Source of the DNA: Phlegmacium glaucopus
Lineage: Eukaryota > Basidiomycota > Agaricomycetes > Agaricales > Cortinariaceae
DNA: 64,000 nucleotides
Direction: 5' to 3'
NCBI GenBank assembly: GCA_015039465.1
Contig: MU130626.1
Coordinates: forward strand, 214,147 to 278,146
The position numbers were made by a program, and so were the translations under genes. The notes under the pieces were generated by a model. The model worked only from the letters and a program-made list of their open reading frames with translations, ran no database searches and was not told the DNA's origin. Positions 47,601-58,682 of this stretch are shown here, in pieces; the first letter of the stretch is position 1; each line of letters begins with the position of its first letter.

Positions 47601-48464
47601 ATCTGAAACATAATGTAGCATACTTCTGTACTGTTCCACACTGTTGTGTACCTTAAGGTTGATTGTTTATACTTGTGAGGGCAACCTACATATAAGAGGA
47701 GATGGGACTCTAGGGAGAGTAGACAGTCTATGAAGACTAGGTAACAATAGCAAGAAGCTAGTAAAGTAGGGGGTTCCAGTTAATAATGAGATAAGGACAG
47801 TAATTACTGACTACTACTTGAAATAAGGTGGTAGCCAAACAGTAGCAAATAAGTATGTAAGCAAGTCGAAATGAGGATAAAATATAAACAGTAAATATGG
47901 TATATACCTGAGAGGTGTCCTCTTACAATACTGCTCAGTACCTCAAGGTTAATTATTCACACTGTTCAGTATCTTAAGGCCTGTCATTCATATCACATAT
48001 TAGTTCAGCTTGCATTTGTATTACTACTAGTATTACTATTACTACATAATAGCTGAAATCATATAATAATATTATTAATAAGTGAAATTCATGATTTTCT
48101 GAAACTTGAATAAGATTTATTATGTAAACTAAACAGATAAAAAATATGAAGCTTCTGCAAGAGTGAGTAAAACAATTATCTATTCTTGTAATGTCTTCAT
48201 GAAAATCTGCATGCCACAGAGACAAACAGTGAAGAATGTTGTTATTACTAATCAGAGCATGTGAGTAGGTCACATGTTGGTTGAACTTTTGTCAACATTA
48301 AGTTTTTTTTTGCTCCACCCACAACCAGTTCTCCTCCAATCCTCGATGCACTGCTCTAGCTACCACTAAGGTGAGTAACTCTCTGCTCACAAGTACCCTG
48401 CTCACCTGAATCTTATCTGCTAGGCCTATCCTATGCTTGGGTTGCAAGCTGAATCAGCCAATAG
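47601..48464. other. intergenic, no supported gene
   Basis: AT-rich; a 99-codon frame on the minus strand (47974-48273) is not protein-like. Confidence 0.5.
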
Positions 48465-48504
48465 TGCCTGTCATTGTTGTTGTCAACAACAACAATGACA
48501 GGCA
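48465..48504. repeat. perfect 18-bp stem palindrome next to an F1 insertion
   Basis: The arms 48465-48482 and 48487-48504 (TGCCTGTCATTGTTGTTG and its complement) are separated by 4 bp. The left CATTA duplication of the following F1 starts at 48503, so the F1 element inserted at the edge of this cruciform-capable sequence. Confidence 0.8.
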
Positions 48505-48507
48505 TTA

Positions 48508-49604
48508 TGTTAGGGCAACTGTGGTGCTGAGTTAGTCAGACTAGCAGGGGATCCAAAGTTAGTAGTATTATAAGTAATAGGTTACATCAACTCACCTAGC
48601 AGGGAGTTGTTACATTCCGTCATATGTTACTCCGGTCCGACTCCGTCGGAGTTGTCTCCAGTAGTCCGTACTCCATTCCAGTACTTTCCCTTGCCTCCGG
48701 ATTTACTCCTTCTATGTCCAACTCCGAGACTTCTCCGTATCATTCCGGCTCTTCCGACGTTACTCCAAACTCATTTCCACATCTTCGTCACAACCACTAT
48801 TTCTTTGTCATCACTTTCCCACCATCAGTCAGCACACCAGCTATGGATTATTCACCCCAAGAATGCAGGACCTTCCGGGAGCAGAACGCAGCATTTATAT
48901 TTATATTTTATATTTCGGTTGCTATTCCTTTTATATTTAAGTACTCGAAACTTGTATGTTTTCCTCAGTTCGAATATCGACTTAGTTTCCCACTCTTGGT
49001 CTTCCTCTAAGTTCTTTGCAACTTCCGGTTCCGCTCCGCTCCGTCTTACTCCGAAATCTAGGACACGAAGGTTCTGGGTAGCACAGCACATAAGCTGAGG
49101 CTAAGTCCTATCCTTTCCGTGACTCCGTTCCGTGACTCCGTCTGTTACTCCGTCCGAAACTCCGGAACAGAGTTCTCGAACTTAACAGGAGTCCAAAGAG
49201 GAAATGGTAGGGATCCCTGCTAGGATGGAGGGGTATTTAAGTACTGATATAGACATAACGGAGATATGTAAATAAATAAAGATATGGTGTGATAAATAAA
49301 GATAATAAAAATGGTGTCATGTAAAGATAAAATAAAATAAAAAAATAAGAAGTTGAATCAGGATTGGGAGTTGGACCAGGACCAATTGAGATTTGGGGGT
49401 TGAACTGGGACTGATTGGGAGTTGGGAGTTGGATTGGTTGGTTTGGGTTTGGGTCAAGTTTGTCGGTGAGGTGGAATATACCAAGTCATGGTCAGGTGTA
49501 GATTTGGGAGTGGAATCGGGATCAGGTTTGGAGTCAGGACTGAGATTGGGTTCGGGCCTGATCAGGAGTCGGTAGTTGGGTTGGAAATCAGGTGTCCCCT
49601 AACA
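48508..49604 (+). mobile_element. F1 LTR-like element interrupted by F2
   Basis: It starts TGTTAGGGCAACTG and ends GTGTCCCCTAACA, flanked by exact CATTA copies (48503-48507 and 49605-49609). The insertion at 48608-49187 splits it inside the conserved CTAGCAGGGGATCC hairpin arm. Confidence 0.9.
48608..49187 (-). mobile_element. F2 LTR-like element nested in F1
   Basis: 580 bp, ends TGTTACATTCC and CGAACTTAACA, flanked by exact GGAGT copies (48603-48607 and 49188-49192). It is in the opposite orientation to the F2 copies at 4894 and 9987. Confidence 0.9.
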
Positions 49605-49686
49605 CATTAAGGTAAGTTTTTATCTAAAAGAATTATATTTAATGCTTGCTGATGAGTGTCCACCAGCTACACCATGTTGTTATATG

Positions 49687-50146
49687 CCCACCACTGTTAG
49701 GGGATACCCAATTTTTGACTGAACCACCAACTCCCAATCAGGCCCGAACCCTTAATCCCAAACCAAACTCCCAATTCCTCTCCCAAATCTACACCCAACT
49801 GTGGCTCAATACATTCCACCTCATTGACAAAACTGACCAATTCAACTCCCAAACCTCAATCGGCCCAACTCCCAATCCTGATTCAACTTCTCATTTTATT
49901 GTTTTATTTTATCTTTACATGACACCATTTTTATTATCTTTATTATCACATCATTTCTTTATTTATTTACATATCTCTGTTATGTCCATATTAGTACTTA
50001 AATACCCCACCATCCTAGCAGGGATCCTTATCCTTTCCTCTTTGGATCCCCTGCTAGGTGAGTTGATATAACATGTTTACTTATAATATTATTAACTTTG
50101 AATCCCCTGCTAGTCTGACTAAGTCAGTACCACAGTTGCCCTAACA
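49687..50146 (-). mobile_element. uninterrupted F1 LTR-like element, 460 bp
   Basis: On the minus strand it runs from TGTTAGGGCAACTG at 50146 to the other end at 49687 (read on plus as TGTTAGGGGATACCC), flanked by exact ACCAC copies (49682-49686 and 50147-50151). It is the cleanest F1 reference copy in the window. It contains GTACTTAAATA (the reverse of the TATA-like box) and the CTAGCAGGG...CCCCTGCTAG hairpin. Confidence 0.92.
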
Positions 50147-50426
50147 ACCACCCCTTGTTCTTGCTGCCATGTCACTCCTATGCCCAAAATTTTGAGCTGG
50201 GATGCTCTTTGCACAAATGATGACCCCCTAGCCCCTCATTCTCACATACCACAACTCCTGATCTCTCAATATCAACCCCTAGCCCCCCATTTTTGTGAAT
50301 GACAGCTCTGACCCCTCAATTTCAACAGAGGCATCACACTCAGCTATCAATTTTGGTACCTAATCCTTTGTATCTGCTATCAGTGCCCCTCTTGTTCAAC
50401 CCCAGGCTCTTGTTTTTGAAACAGTG

Positions 50427-50828
50427 TGTTACAACTTTGAACGGTTCAGATGGTTCTGACCGTAAACAGTCGTATAAGAAGGTTTCATCGTTTTGATGAG
50501 CTCTAAAGAATACCAAGAGTATAGTCTCAAGGAATCATCTTTAAGAGTTTGAGGAAGTTTAAGAAGTAAAGTAATCAAGTACAATTCTCAAGAATTAGCT
50601 AAAGAATACATGTGGTGTAAATACAGTATTTATAGTAAATAAGAGAGTTGTGCATAAGGTGAGTCGTCCACATGTAAGAAGTGTTGCATAGGTAAAAATA
50701 GATGAAACAATGAAAGGAATGAGGTGAACATGTGTAAATGGAAATGAAAAGTAAATGTAAGGTGTATGTAGGTGAAACCACATCATGTTCGGTGGAGTTT
50801 AGGAAAAGAAAAATGATTGTTCATAACA
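50427..50828 (+). mobile_element. F3 LTR-like element, 402 bp
   Basis: The ends are TGTTACAACTTTGAA and TTCATAACA, flanked by exact CAGTG copies (50422-50426 and 50829-50833). It is an uninterrupted copy of the family also found at 9557-10573. Confidence 0.92.
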
Positions 50829-52087
50829 CAGTGACTTCTGAGCAGTTCCAAGTGGAACAGCTCAGAACCCGGTCCAAGTAGTACCAAGCAGTACCAAGCA
50901 GTTCCTAGTCTGAGCTTGCCTCACAAAGAGTATTATATATTATTTAAAATTAAAGTAGTCATACGTAAGTTGATTATAATTCACATTTGAAAGGTGGCAA
51001 CGGCTCACTGCCATTTGAATTTTGTATTTTGTTCAGGCTGCAAGGTGTGATCATGTGACCACATGTGATGCACATTTTCAAATCAACAAACATTAGTAAT
51101 ACCTTCCATCACCACACCACCATCACACCACCATCATCACCACACACAACAACACAACAACAATGGATGACAAGGAGGACGACCGAGGACCAACAACAAC
51201 AACAACAGCCAAGGACATTGACCGCCAATGACCAACAACAACAATGGCTATGGCTACAACTACAGCTACAATGATGACAACAACAATGATGACAGCTACC
51301 CCTCACCAGGGGTTTGGTTTTTATTTTTATTTTTTATATTTCACTATTACTAACTACAACCCTCAGTGTACAATGGCCACCACTACCATATCACCACCAC
51401 CATCCTCCACCTCAACATGCTGCCACCACCCTAAAAAAACCCCCCCTTCACCAGGGGGATTTTTTACTTCAACGGACAACAGCACCCCCCTATAGATTTA
51501 GGGGGGTTTTTCTTTTCATTCCAACATATAATGACCACTACCCCCCTTTCTGAGGGTTTTCTTTTGATTTCAACATCTGATGACCGCTACCCCCCCTTCC
51601 AAAGGGTTTTTTTAAAAAAATTCTATTGAACATCAGCTACCCTTCCCTTGTGGGAGGGGTTTTTTTATTTCTTATTTTACTCTTATGTATGAACAATGAC
51701 AAATGTAGGTACCCCCCGTTTTTTTTTATTTTATTTAGTTTATCAGATTAAATAATATATAATTGACTATGAATCATGGTACCCACTAGCTATAGGGTAT
51801 AGTTGTTAGTATTGAATTGAAAGAATGAATATGTATATTACAAAAAATGAATAATAAATAAAACAAAATAACTTAGTACAAATGTACTTACTTATTTACA
51901 CTAATTTAAGTAAAAAATTAAAATTAATTCAAATTGAAAAGACATGCTTGGAATGTGCTTGGAATGTGCTTGGAATGACTTGGAATATGGTTGGAATCTG
52001 GTCAGAATCTGACTTATGCACAATTTAAATATTTTACTAAGACTGAGCTCAGACTCTGCTTGGACTTTGCTCAGAACTGCTCAGACA

Positions 52088-52809
52088 TAGTGTTTGGAAG
52101 TCTGGTCCAGTCTGGCTTTTTGGTATTTTTGGACAGCACTGGGACTGTTGGAATTTATTGGACTCAGTGATTAAGTAGATGATAATATGATTAATGTTTG
52201 GCCAGCGTGGGTTGAGTGCCTTGCAAACGAGTGAGTAAAATGGTACAGTACTACTACTACTCATATCCTATTGTGCTTAATAATCATTCCTAATCAGGAA
52301 GAGCTTTTATAATGCTCAAAAATATTCAACAGGGACTGCAACCAGTCCACTAAGCTTCTAGAAGGTCAAAAGACTGGACTGGACCGATTGGGACCGGTCC
52401 ACATCAGTTTTTTGCAGTCCTGGACCAGACTTTTGACAAATACCGGTCACATTTTCATGTATAACACCGAACAAATATGTAGATGTAATCTATGCCTTTA
52501 GAATAAGCCCAAGAACATTAAATTCCATTGGGAATTGACAATTTTATGATGATATTATTTGTTTCCTACTATTTTGTGTACATTTTTACTGTTTTATTTT
52601 TTTCTCAGTGAATATTTGACCAATAAATATGGTCTTTATGTCGTTTTAAAGGGAAAAATAAGGGCTACAAAACTACTGGTTTAGACTGGTCCTAGGACCG
52701 AAGACCGGTCTTTTTCCAGTCTTTGCTTCTCAAAAACCAAAAAACTGGACTGCTGGTCCAGTCGTTTTCCAGTCTTTTTCCAGTCCTGCAACTGGACTTC
52801 CAAACACTA
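52088..52809. mobile_element. hAT-like non-autonomous TIR element nested in F4
   Basis: The ends are TAGTGTTTGGAAGTC and its complement GACTTCCAAACACTA. Flanks CTCAGACA (52080-52087) and CTCAGACT (52810-52817) match at 7 of 8 positions, as expected for an 8-bp hAT duplication. The subterminal regions are rich in CCAGTC/GACTGG words. There is no coding. Confidence 0.85.
52146..52331 (-). mobile_element. 186-bp LTR-like insertion inside the hAT-like element
   Basis: The ends are TGTTGGAATTT and ATATTCAACA, flanked by exact GGGAC copies (52141-52145 and 52332-52336). In reverse orientation it matches 6419-6605. Confidence 0.85.
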
Positions 52810-52889
52810 CTCAGACTCCACTTGGAACTGCTTGGAACTGCTTGGACTCACTTGGACTCACTCAGAATGTGTGGGGGAGGGTAAAGTAC

Positions 52890-53328
52890 TGAACCTGGTC
52901 CTGACTACATTCCACCACATCAATGAATCCAATTCCTTGCAACTCCCATTCCTCATTCAACCCAATTCTCCTCGTCCAGCCAATCAGTCCCAAACCCAAC
53001 TCCCAACTCCCAATCAGCCCCAACTCACCACAACTCCCAATTGGCCCTGACCTGAACCCAAATTCAACTTATGACTTTATCTTTATTATTTTATCTTTCA
53101 TATGATACCATTTTATTATTTTATTCTCATACCATTTAGTTATTTATTTTCATATGTCCATTATGTGCATATCTGTACTTAAATACCTTCTCACCTTAGC
53201 AGGGATCCCTATCTTTTCCTTTTAGGATCCCCTGCTAGGTGAGTTAACTGTAGTTATACTTATAAATATACTATTAATTTAGGACCCCCTGCCAGCCTGA
53301 CTAAGTTGGCACCACAGTTGCCCTAACA
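52890..53328 (-). mobile_element. F1 LTR-like element, truncated
   Basis: The TGTTAGGGCAACTG end is intact (53328 on the minus strand) and the TATA-like box and hairpin are present. The other end is missing where it abuts the F4 right terminus, so no duplication can be checked. Confidence 0.75.
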
Positions 53329-53691
53329 ATACCCTACCCAAAACCCATGATAATCCCTACTGATCAACACAGTTCAGGTTTAAACAACAAACTACCAGCC
53401 CCATTAAGGAAACCCATGCCACACAGCAAATCTGCAGTCCGTCAAGCCTATCACACAAAACTCAAACTTCTAGCTAAAGAAGTCTGGACCAAATCACCAA
53501 GATATGACAAAACAAACCAATTAGATCCCTCACTCCCCTCCAACAAATTTGCAAAGCACACACACCACATGAAACGAAGTCAGGCCAGTTTGTTATTCCA
53601 ATTAAGATCAGGCCACGTACCGCTCAACACGCATCTCCATCAGATCCAAAAGATAGCATCACCGATGTGCGCAAAATGCCACAGTCTTAGA
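53329..53691 (+). pseudogene. LINE (non-LTR retrotransposon) C-terminal fragment, part 1
   Basis: The frame reads PSNKFAKHTHHMKRSQASL, then LRSGHVPLNTHLHQI and MCAKCHS. This is the end of a fungal LINE ORF with the C-x2-C half of a zinc motif. It is interrupted at 53692 by a TIR element, and the 5' part is missing. The second half resumes at 55807. Confidence 0.75.
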
Positions 53692-54145
53692 TAGTGTTAC
53701 CAAAGTTTGGTTCGGTTCGGTTCTTCAACCTTTTTTGAAGAACCGAGAACCGAACCGAAGGGTTCCTCATTGAACTGAACCGGAACCAGAACCAGAACCG
53801 ATAGTATCTGTGTGTTGAAAAATTGTGTAGTTTTCTACTCCATACAAACTTGGAATACATAAGACATACTGCCGATGACTTACAGTTAGATGACCTTATC
53901 TATATTCAACATTTAAAGGACCTTTGAGCTGTTGTCACTTACTTGCCTGCAGTTTACTTGTTCCAAAAAAAAAAGATAAATTTATTGATGATATTGTTGT
54001 TGTCGTAGGTACGATCCTCGTATCATCTGATGATCATCGAACAATTTAGTTCGTTTAATGTTATATTAAATTAAATTTCCAAAAATAGTAGCCAAGTTGT
54101 CAAGCTTGGCCAAGATCTTGGCCTGTCTTGGCTGTCTTGGCCAAG

Positions 54146-54928
54146 NNNNNNNNNNNNNNNNNNNNNNNNNNNNNNNNNNNNNNNNNNNNNNNNNNNNNNN
54201 NNNNNNNNNNNNNNNNNNNNNNNNNNNNNNNNNNNNNNNNNNNNNNNNNNNNNNNNNNNNNNNNNNNNNNNNNNNNNNNNNNNNNNNNNNNNNNNNNNNN
54301 NNNNNNNNNNNNNNNNNNNNNNNNNNNNNNNNNNNNNNNNNNNNNNNNNNNNNNNNNNNNNNNNNNNNNNNNNNNNNNNNNNNNNNNNNNNNNNNNNNNN
54401 NNNNNNNNNNNNNNNNNNNNNNNNNNNNNNNNNNNNNNNNNNNNNNNNNNNNNNNNNNNNNNNNNNNNNNNNNNNNNNNNNNNNNNNNNNNNNNNNNNNN
54501 NNNNNNNNNNNNNNNNNNNNNNNNNNNNNNNNNNNNNNNNNNNNNNNNNNNNNNNNNNNNNNNNNNNNNNNNNNNNNNNNNNNNNNNNNNNNNNNNNNNN
54601 NNNNNNNNNNNNNNNNNNNNNNNNNNNNNNNNNNNNNNNNNNNNNNNNNNNNNNNNNNNNNNNNNNNNNNNNNNNNNNNNNNNNNNNNNNNNNNNNNNNN
54701 NNNNNNNNNNNNNNNNNNNNNNNNNNNNNNNNNNNNNNNNNNNNNNNNNNNNNNNNNNNNNNNNNNNNNNNNNNNNNNNNNNNNNNNNNNNNNNNNNNNN
54801 NNNNNNNNNNNNNNNNNNNNNNNNNNNNNNNNNNNNNNNNNNNNNNNNNNNNNNNNNNNNNNNNNNNNNNNNNNNNNNNNNNNNNNNNNNNNNNNNNNNN
54901 NNNNNNNNNNNNNNNNNNNNNNNNNNNN
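54146..54928. other. assembly gap (783 N)
   Basis: All bases unknown. Open frames spanning this region are artefacts of N translation. The gap starts right after palindromic CTTGGCCAAG words, which suggests that a repeat or hairpin blocked the assembly. Confidence 0.98.
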
Positions 54929-54996
54929 AAAAAATTCCTTGGAAGGGGTAGTGTCCATGTCCGTTATCGTTGTGCTAATTCTTGTTGTGATTATTG

Positions 54997-55328
54997 AGAT
55001 GTTCCTCAGGACCAATGCCGCTATCGAAGTGTCAGTACTAAGAATTTCAAGTTCTGATTAAAATGACAATATATACCTGAGCATCAGAACTTGTGGGGAT
55101 CCAAATGCTCCTGCGCACAGGATTATTTCACATCGGGCACGAACCTTCCGATCAGGCGACTCTTTTTTAGTCGATCGAAGAAGAACTGAACGGGCCCTCA
55201 AAGCTTGATATTCACCTTCAGTTTGGATCTTGAAAGCGGTTGCATTTGTACAGATGTGTGGAGTAGCCTTGCGTTCATTGACAACATTCCGTGGTGAGAA
55301 GGCGCTAAACGTCGAGCTCCGATGTCCG
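54997..55328 (-). pseudogene. captured GMC oxidoreductase gene fragment
   Basis: On the minus strand the fragment encodes STFSAFSPRNVV, a beta-strand-rich middle section and EIILCAGAFGSPQVLML. It then continues across a 55-60 nt GT-AG intron to SGIGPEEHL. Together these form the second GMC signature (GSP-x2-LM-x-SG-G-GP) of the FAD-dependent glucose-methanol-choline oxidoreductases (aryl-alcohol oxidase and related). Only about 95 codons are present, with neither the FAD-binding N-terminus nor the catalytic His region. Both edges coincide exactly with the empty site of the sister transposon copy. Confidence 0.85.
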
Positions 55329-55806
55329 TTGTTGTGCTTATCGTTGTCATCCCTGTGTGATTTCATAGTTATATTGTATTAATTAAATCAAGAAACTCAC
55401 CAAAAATAACTTCCCTAGTGGGGAGTTGTTGGTGTTAGCATCGTTATCGCTGGTGTTGTTCGCGTTGCGTTGTTGTGACAGTTGTGTTTTGTTGATAGCT
55501 GAGAGTCAATGAGATTTTTAAAACTCCGACTCCCAAAATATGGGTTCTGGCGCTTGTCTGGCGCCTAACAATATTTTATAGATTTTAAACTCAATTCTGC
55601 ACGGAAAAATTAGAAAAAAATATTGACAGAAAGTTCGGTTCGAACCGGTTCGAACCCGGTTCTCAGAAATTTAGAAATGTGAGAACCGAGAACCGAACCG
55701 ACAGCCCAAAATCCCTGGACTGAACTGAACTGAACCTGAACCGACGGTTCGGTTCTTTCGGTTCTCGGTTCTTGCGTCGGTTCGGAACCGAACTTTGGCA
55801 TCACTA

Positions 55807-56268
55807 GCCCGGCCCACAGACACAATGAAACGGTGATGCATTTCCTGATACAGTGTCCAGCCCATAACAACATGAGAAACAGACTATTTCAAGAAGCAGG
55901 AAGAGATGCAAGAAATATCAATAAACTTCTATCGATCCCAGCCCTTTTCCCACATCTATTCAAGTTTATAGGACACAGTGGGTGATTCGACAACACTCAG
56001 GAAGCAATCATCACAGATGCACAACATTAGTCAACCGTCATCATATCAACTTAATCTATATTACATCACCACATCATCTTATTGTTACGATCATTATTTC
56101 ATGCGGATACCCCACTTTGAGTCATGCTACGCATCTCTCATAGCAGTTGATCAGTTTACGGTCATCATGACCAAGTAGCACACCCCAGTAATTACATTTA
56201 CAGTATATGTCTGGCTTGCCACAAAGGACAATAAACAAAGAAGAAAAAAAAAAAAGAAAAAAAAACCC
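55807..56268 (+). pseudogene. LINE C-terminal fragment, part 2, with 3' A-rich tail
   Basis: The frame resumes with ETVMHFLIQCPAHNNM, LFPHLFKFIGHSG and a stop near 55984. The H-x4-C completes the CCHC-type motif begun in part 1. A ~250-bp 3' region follows, ending in AATAAACAAAG and an interrupted oligo-A run (56231-56266) typical of a LINE 3' end. Confidence 0.75.
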
Positions 56269-56719
56269 TACTGAGAGGAAAATAAGTTACAAGTTCACAC
56301 CTATCTAATGGGGATGCAATTGCCCTGAGCATGTAGAAAGGCCTAATGTGTTGAGTTAGATAGGATCATACCATCCCTGTTCCTGTTTTTGATGGGAGTC
56401 ACAGGTGGGACTGTGGTGGTGGCTGTGCATACACACCACTACCACTACCACCACTACCACTACCACCACTACCACCACTACCACCACCCACAATGATGTC
56501 ACCCACCACCCTTTCAAGATCAAACAGCTAAGCCACCACATTGCACATGTATTCCTTATTACCTAGAGTAATTCTACATAGCTATTCAGTTTTCAGTCAA
56601 AAGACAGTCCTAATGACTGCCACCGGGCCAGTGTTGCTTTTCTGTGCATTTATATTTTTAGATTAACATAAGGTTTATGATCAGCATGATAATTAGGTGA
56701 CGAGGGGTGGAAAATAAAT
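56269..56719. other. intergenic with (ACC)n microsatellite
   Basis: 56436-56486 is a (CACTAC/CACCAC)n microsatellite. From about 56574 the sequence matches the 3' flank of NCS1 copy A (31272-31340). Confidence 0.6.
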
Positions 56720-58682
56720 CTAGCAAAATCCTCTCCATCGAATTTCAATCCAACGGAATGGAAAATACAGCAAACCGCTGACCACAAAGGCGACCTCAAA
56801 CCCAATATCTCCTGTCCTACGAGCAATGGGGCCTGTAAACCATACTTGGCTCATAGAAGGAATTATCACACCAAATGACAATACACCCGCAGCCACCGCA
56901 GCGATTCCAGATGGAAGGCGCCTGGGAACATTCCATGCTGTTATGTCATATAGGAAGGGATCGTTTTTGCGGAAGTAGAGATGTTCTATCATAATGATGG
57001 CGATGTAGGCAGAGACCCAGTATCCGACTAATCCAAGAAAGTTGGTTATGGTATCATAACCTCGGTGGGCACCAACAATTGAGATTGGCACAACGCTGTT
57101 AAATCGGCAAACATCGATCAAAACCCCTCCAACACGATTGGTATATGATGAAACAATGCCACCTACATAGCAGTTGCTACCACCGAGAATACGTATCGTG
57201 GTACTATGGCCAAAATAGGCATGAACGCTTGGAGGTTGATTGACGCAGAATAAAATGTAGCAGCAATGTTTCCGGCAACAGAGAGGCTCAGCAGAACCAT
57301 AAGAAATTTGCCGAAATTGCCTACGGGGCGAAGCATGGCTTCAAGCAGCCCACCTAAATTGCCGCCGGTATATCCTTGCTCCCATATAGGGACAGAGGGT
57401 GCTGCAACAGCGGCAGCGGCTCCGAGACATTGGAGTGATACCTGAGAAGTAGAGAAGGTTAGGGTAAGGAGTGGAAACAAAGTTGATACATACGATGGGT
57501 AGTAAAAGCCCTGCATAGGCAGATAGAAAGATTTTCCAACTAGCGAATCTTTGAAATTTTATTAAATAGCTTCCCAAGAATTTCGCACCTTGAGACATTT
57601 GGATGATAATAGCTTGTGAAATCAGAACTGAGGCCCGAATAGGGAATAGCAAATCCAGCCAATGTTGAAGCAAATTTTAAAATAGTGGGGGCAGTAGCTG
57701 GTACGGCTGGCGGCGGGTTGGATAGATGTTTTCCACCGACGACAGCAACGATGACGAATGTAATTAGGACAGGAATCCAGGATATCTGTCCATACCTGTA
57801 ACATTCATCGAACTTCAGTTGTCTCATAACAACATGTTGATTGAGTATTACCAATTAAGAACTGGAAATCCGCAAAACGATACCAGAAGGGATATTACTG
57901 CAATCACGACTATCCCAACGCTGGCGCAGGGGATGTGTAAGACTTTCGATACCATACCAGGAATAGGAGCAGGAAGGACGTACCTCCAGCTCAGGTTTCC
58001 ATTGGCGACACTTGCCAACGCTTGTCCTCCCACAATGCAGTTCAAAATTGAAAATCCGACCATGGCGGATAAATTCATAATACAAATTAAAATGACTCCG
58101 TAATATCTTTGGGCATGATTTCAGTAAATGAATTCGCGAACAACGTATTACTAACCCAAAGGTATATCGAGATATTATCATTTGCCTCATTCCTAGCTTG
58201 GGTCCCCAGGTTGCGCTGTCATGATCGTTTAGGTATATATAAGCGTTGGACCTCATGAGTCCAAAACTTACAAGTATGCTGGGAATGCACAACAAAGTAG
58301 GTTAAAGAAAAGGATCGGAAGGCATGTATCCCGAAGTCCCAATCCGAATACCACTGGGCCCAATGTCCCAGCAGAGAACCTGAAGCCGCTCAACCAAAGA
58401 AGCTCGAAGCAAGAACCCTTCGTACTCACGAGAGAATATTGACGTCCATGGAGAACCACATGAAAAACGTCTTGCTGTACGGTTTATCCTCGCGCTCATC
58501 CAAAGGAACGGGAGAAATGCCTCAAATAGAGTGATCTTAACAAGTGTAGTGAGGTAAATAAAGCTCTTACCTCTCGATTCAAGACCCAATGTCAGTAATT
58601 TCCTGGACATCCGTTCCCAACGAGGATGATTGGAATGAACAATCGTCACATTTTCTCTCCGTAGATTCTTTTCTAGGACCAT
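56720..58682 (-). CDS. NCS1 permease (purine-cytosine permease-type), copy C
   Basis: Same ten-exon structure as copies A and B with all junctions conserved. Start: MVLEKNLRRENVTIVHSN. Differences include HRGYDTITNFLGLVGYW instead of HRFYDTL, AAAAVAAPSVPIWEQGYTGGNLGG, and DEREDKPYSKTFFMWFSMDVNILS. Its C-terminus ends WRGFC. No disabling change is visible. It lies 18 kb from copy B, beyond NLR2 and the TE field, but its 5' and 3' flanks are closest to those of copy A. Confidence 0.85.

Larger units (their letters stand above)
50834..52885. mobile_element. F4 TIR element, copy 2, with a hAT-like insertion
   Basis: The right end TGTGGGGGAGGGTAAA (52870-52885) pairs with the left end of the copy at 8771. 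CTTGGA/CCAAG-type ~10-bp words crowd both edges (50843-50925, 51943-52085 and 52810-52865). The segment 51000-51070 matches 9055-9160. The interior (51100-51730) is (CAA)n and poly-C/T low-complexity sequence without a transposase. The left terminus is not recognisable. Confidence 0.6.
53692..55806. mobile_element. hAT-like TIR element, copy 2, with sequence gap and captured gene fragment
   Basis: Same family as 45758-47600: it begins TAGTGTTACCAAAGTTTGG and ends CCGAACTTTGGCATCACTA. It interrupts the LINE reading frame between CAKCHS and ETVMHFL. A run of 783 N (54146-54928) hides part of the interior. Sequence just left of the gap is built of CTTGGCCAAG/CTTGGC words. Relative to copy 1 it has 332 extra bp at 54997-55328. 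Confidence 0.8.

Noticed and set aside
51065..51553. Q/T-rich and W/C-rich open frames
   Set aside because: Low-complexity (CAA)n and poly-C sequence; both strands stay open for composition reasons.
54071..55015. Three long open frames on both strands across 54.1-55.0 kb
   Set aside because: They consist of translated N bases.
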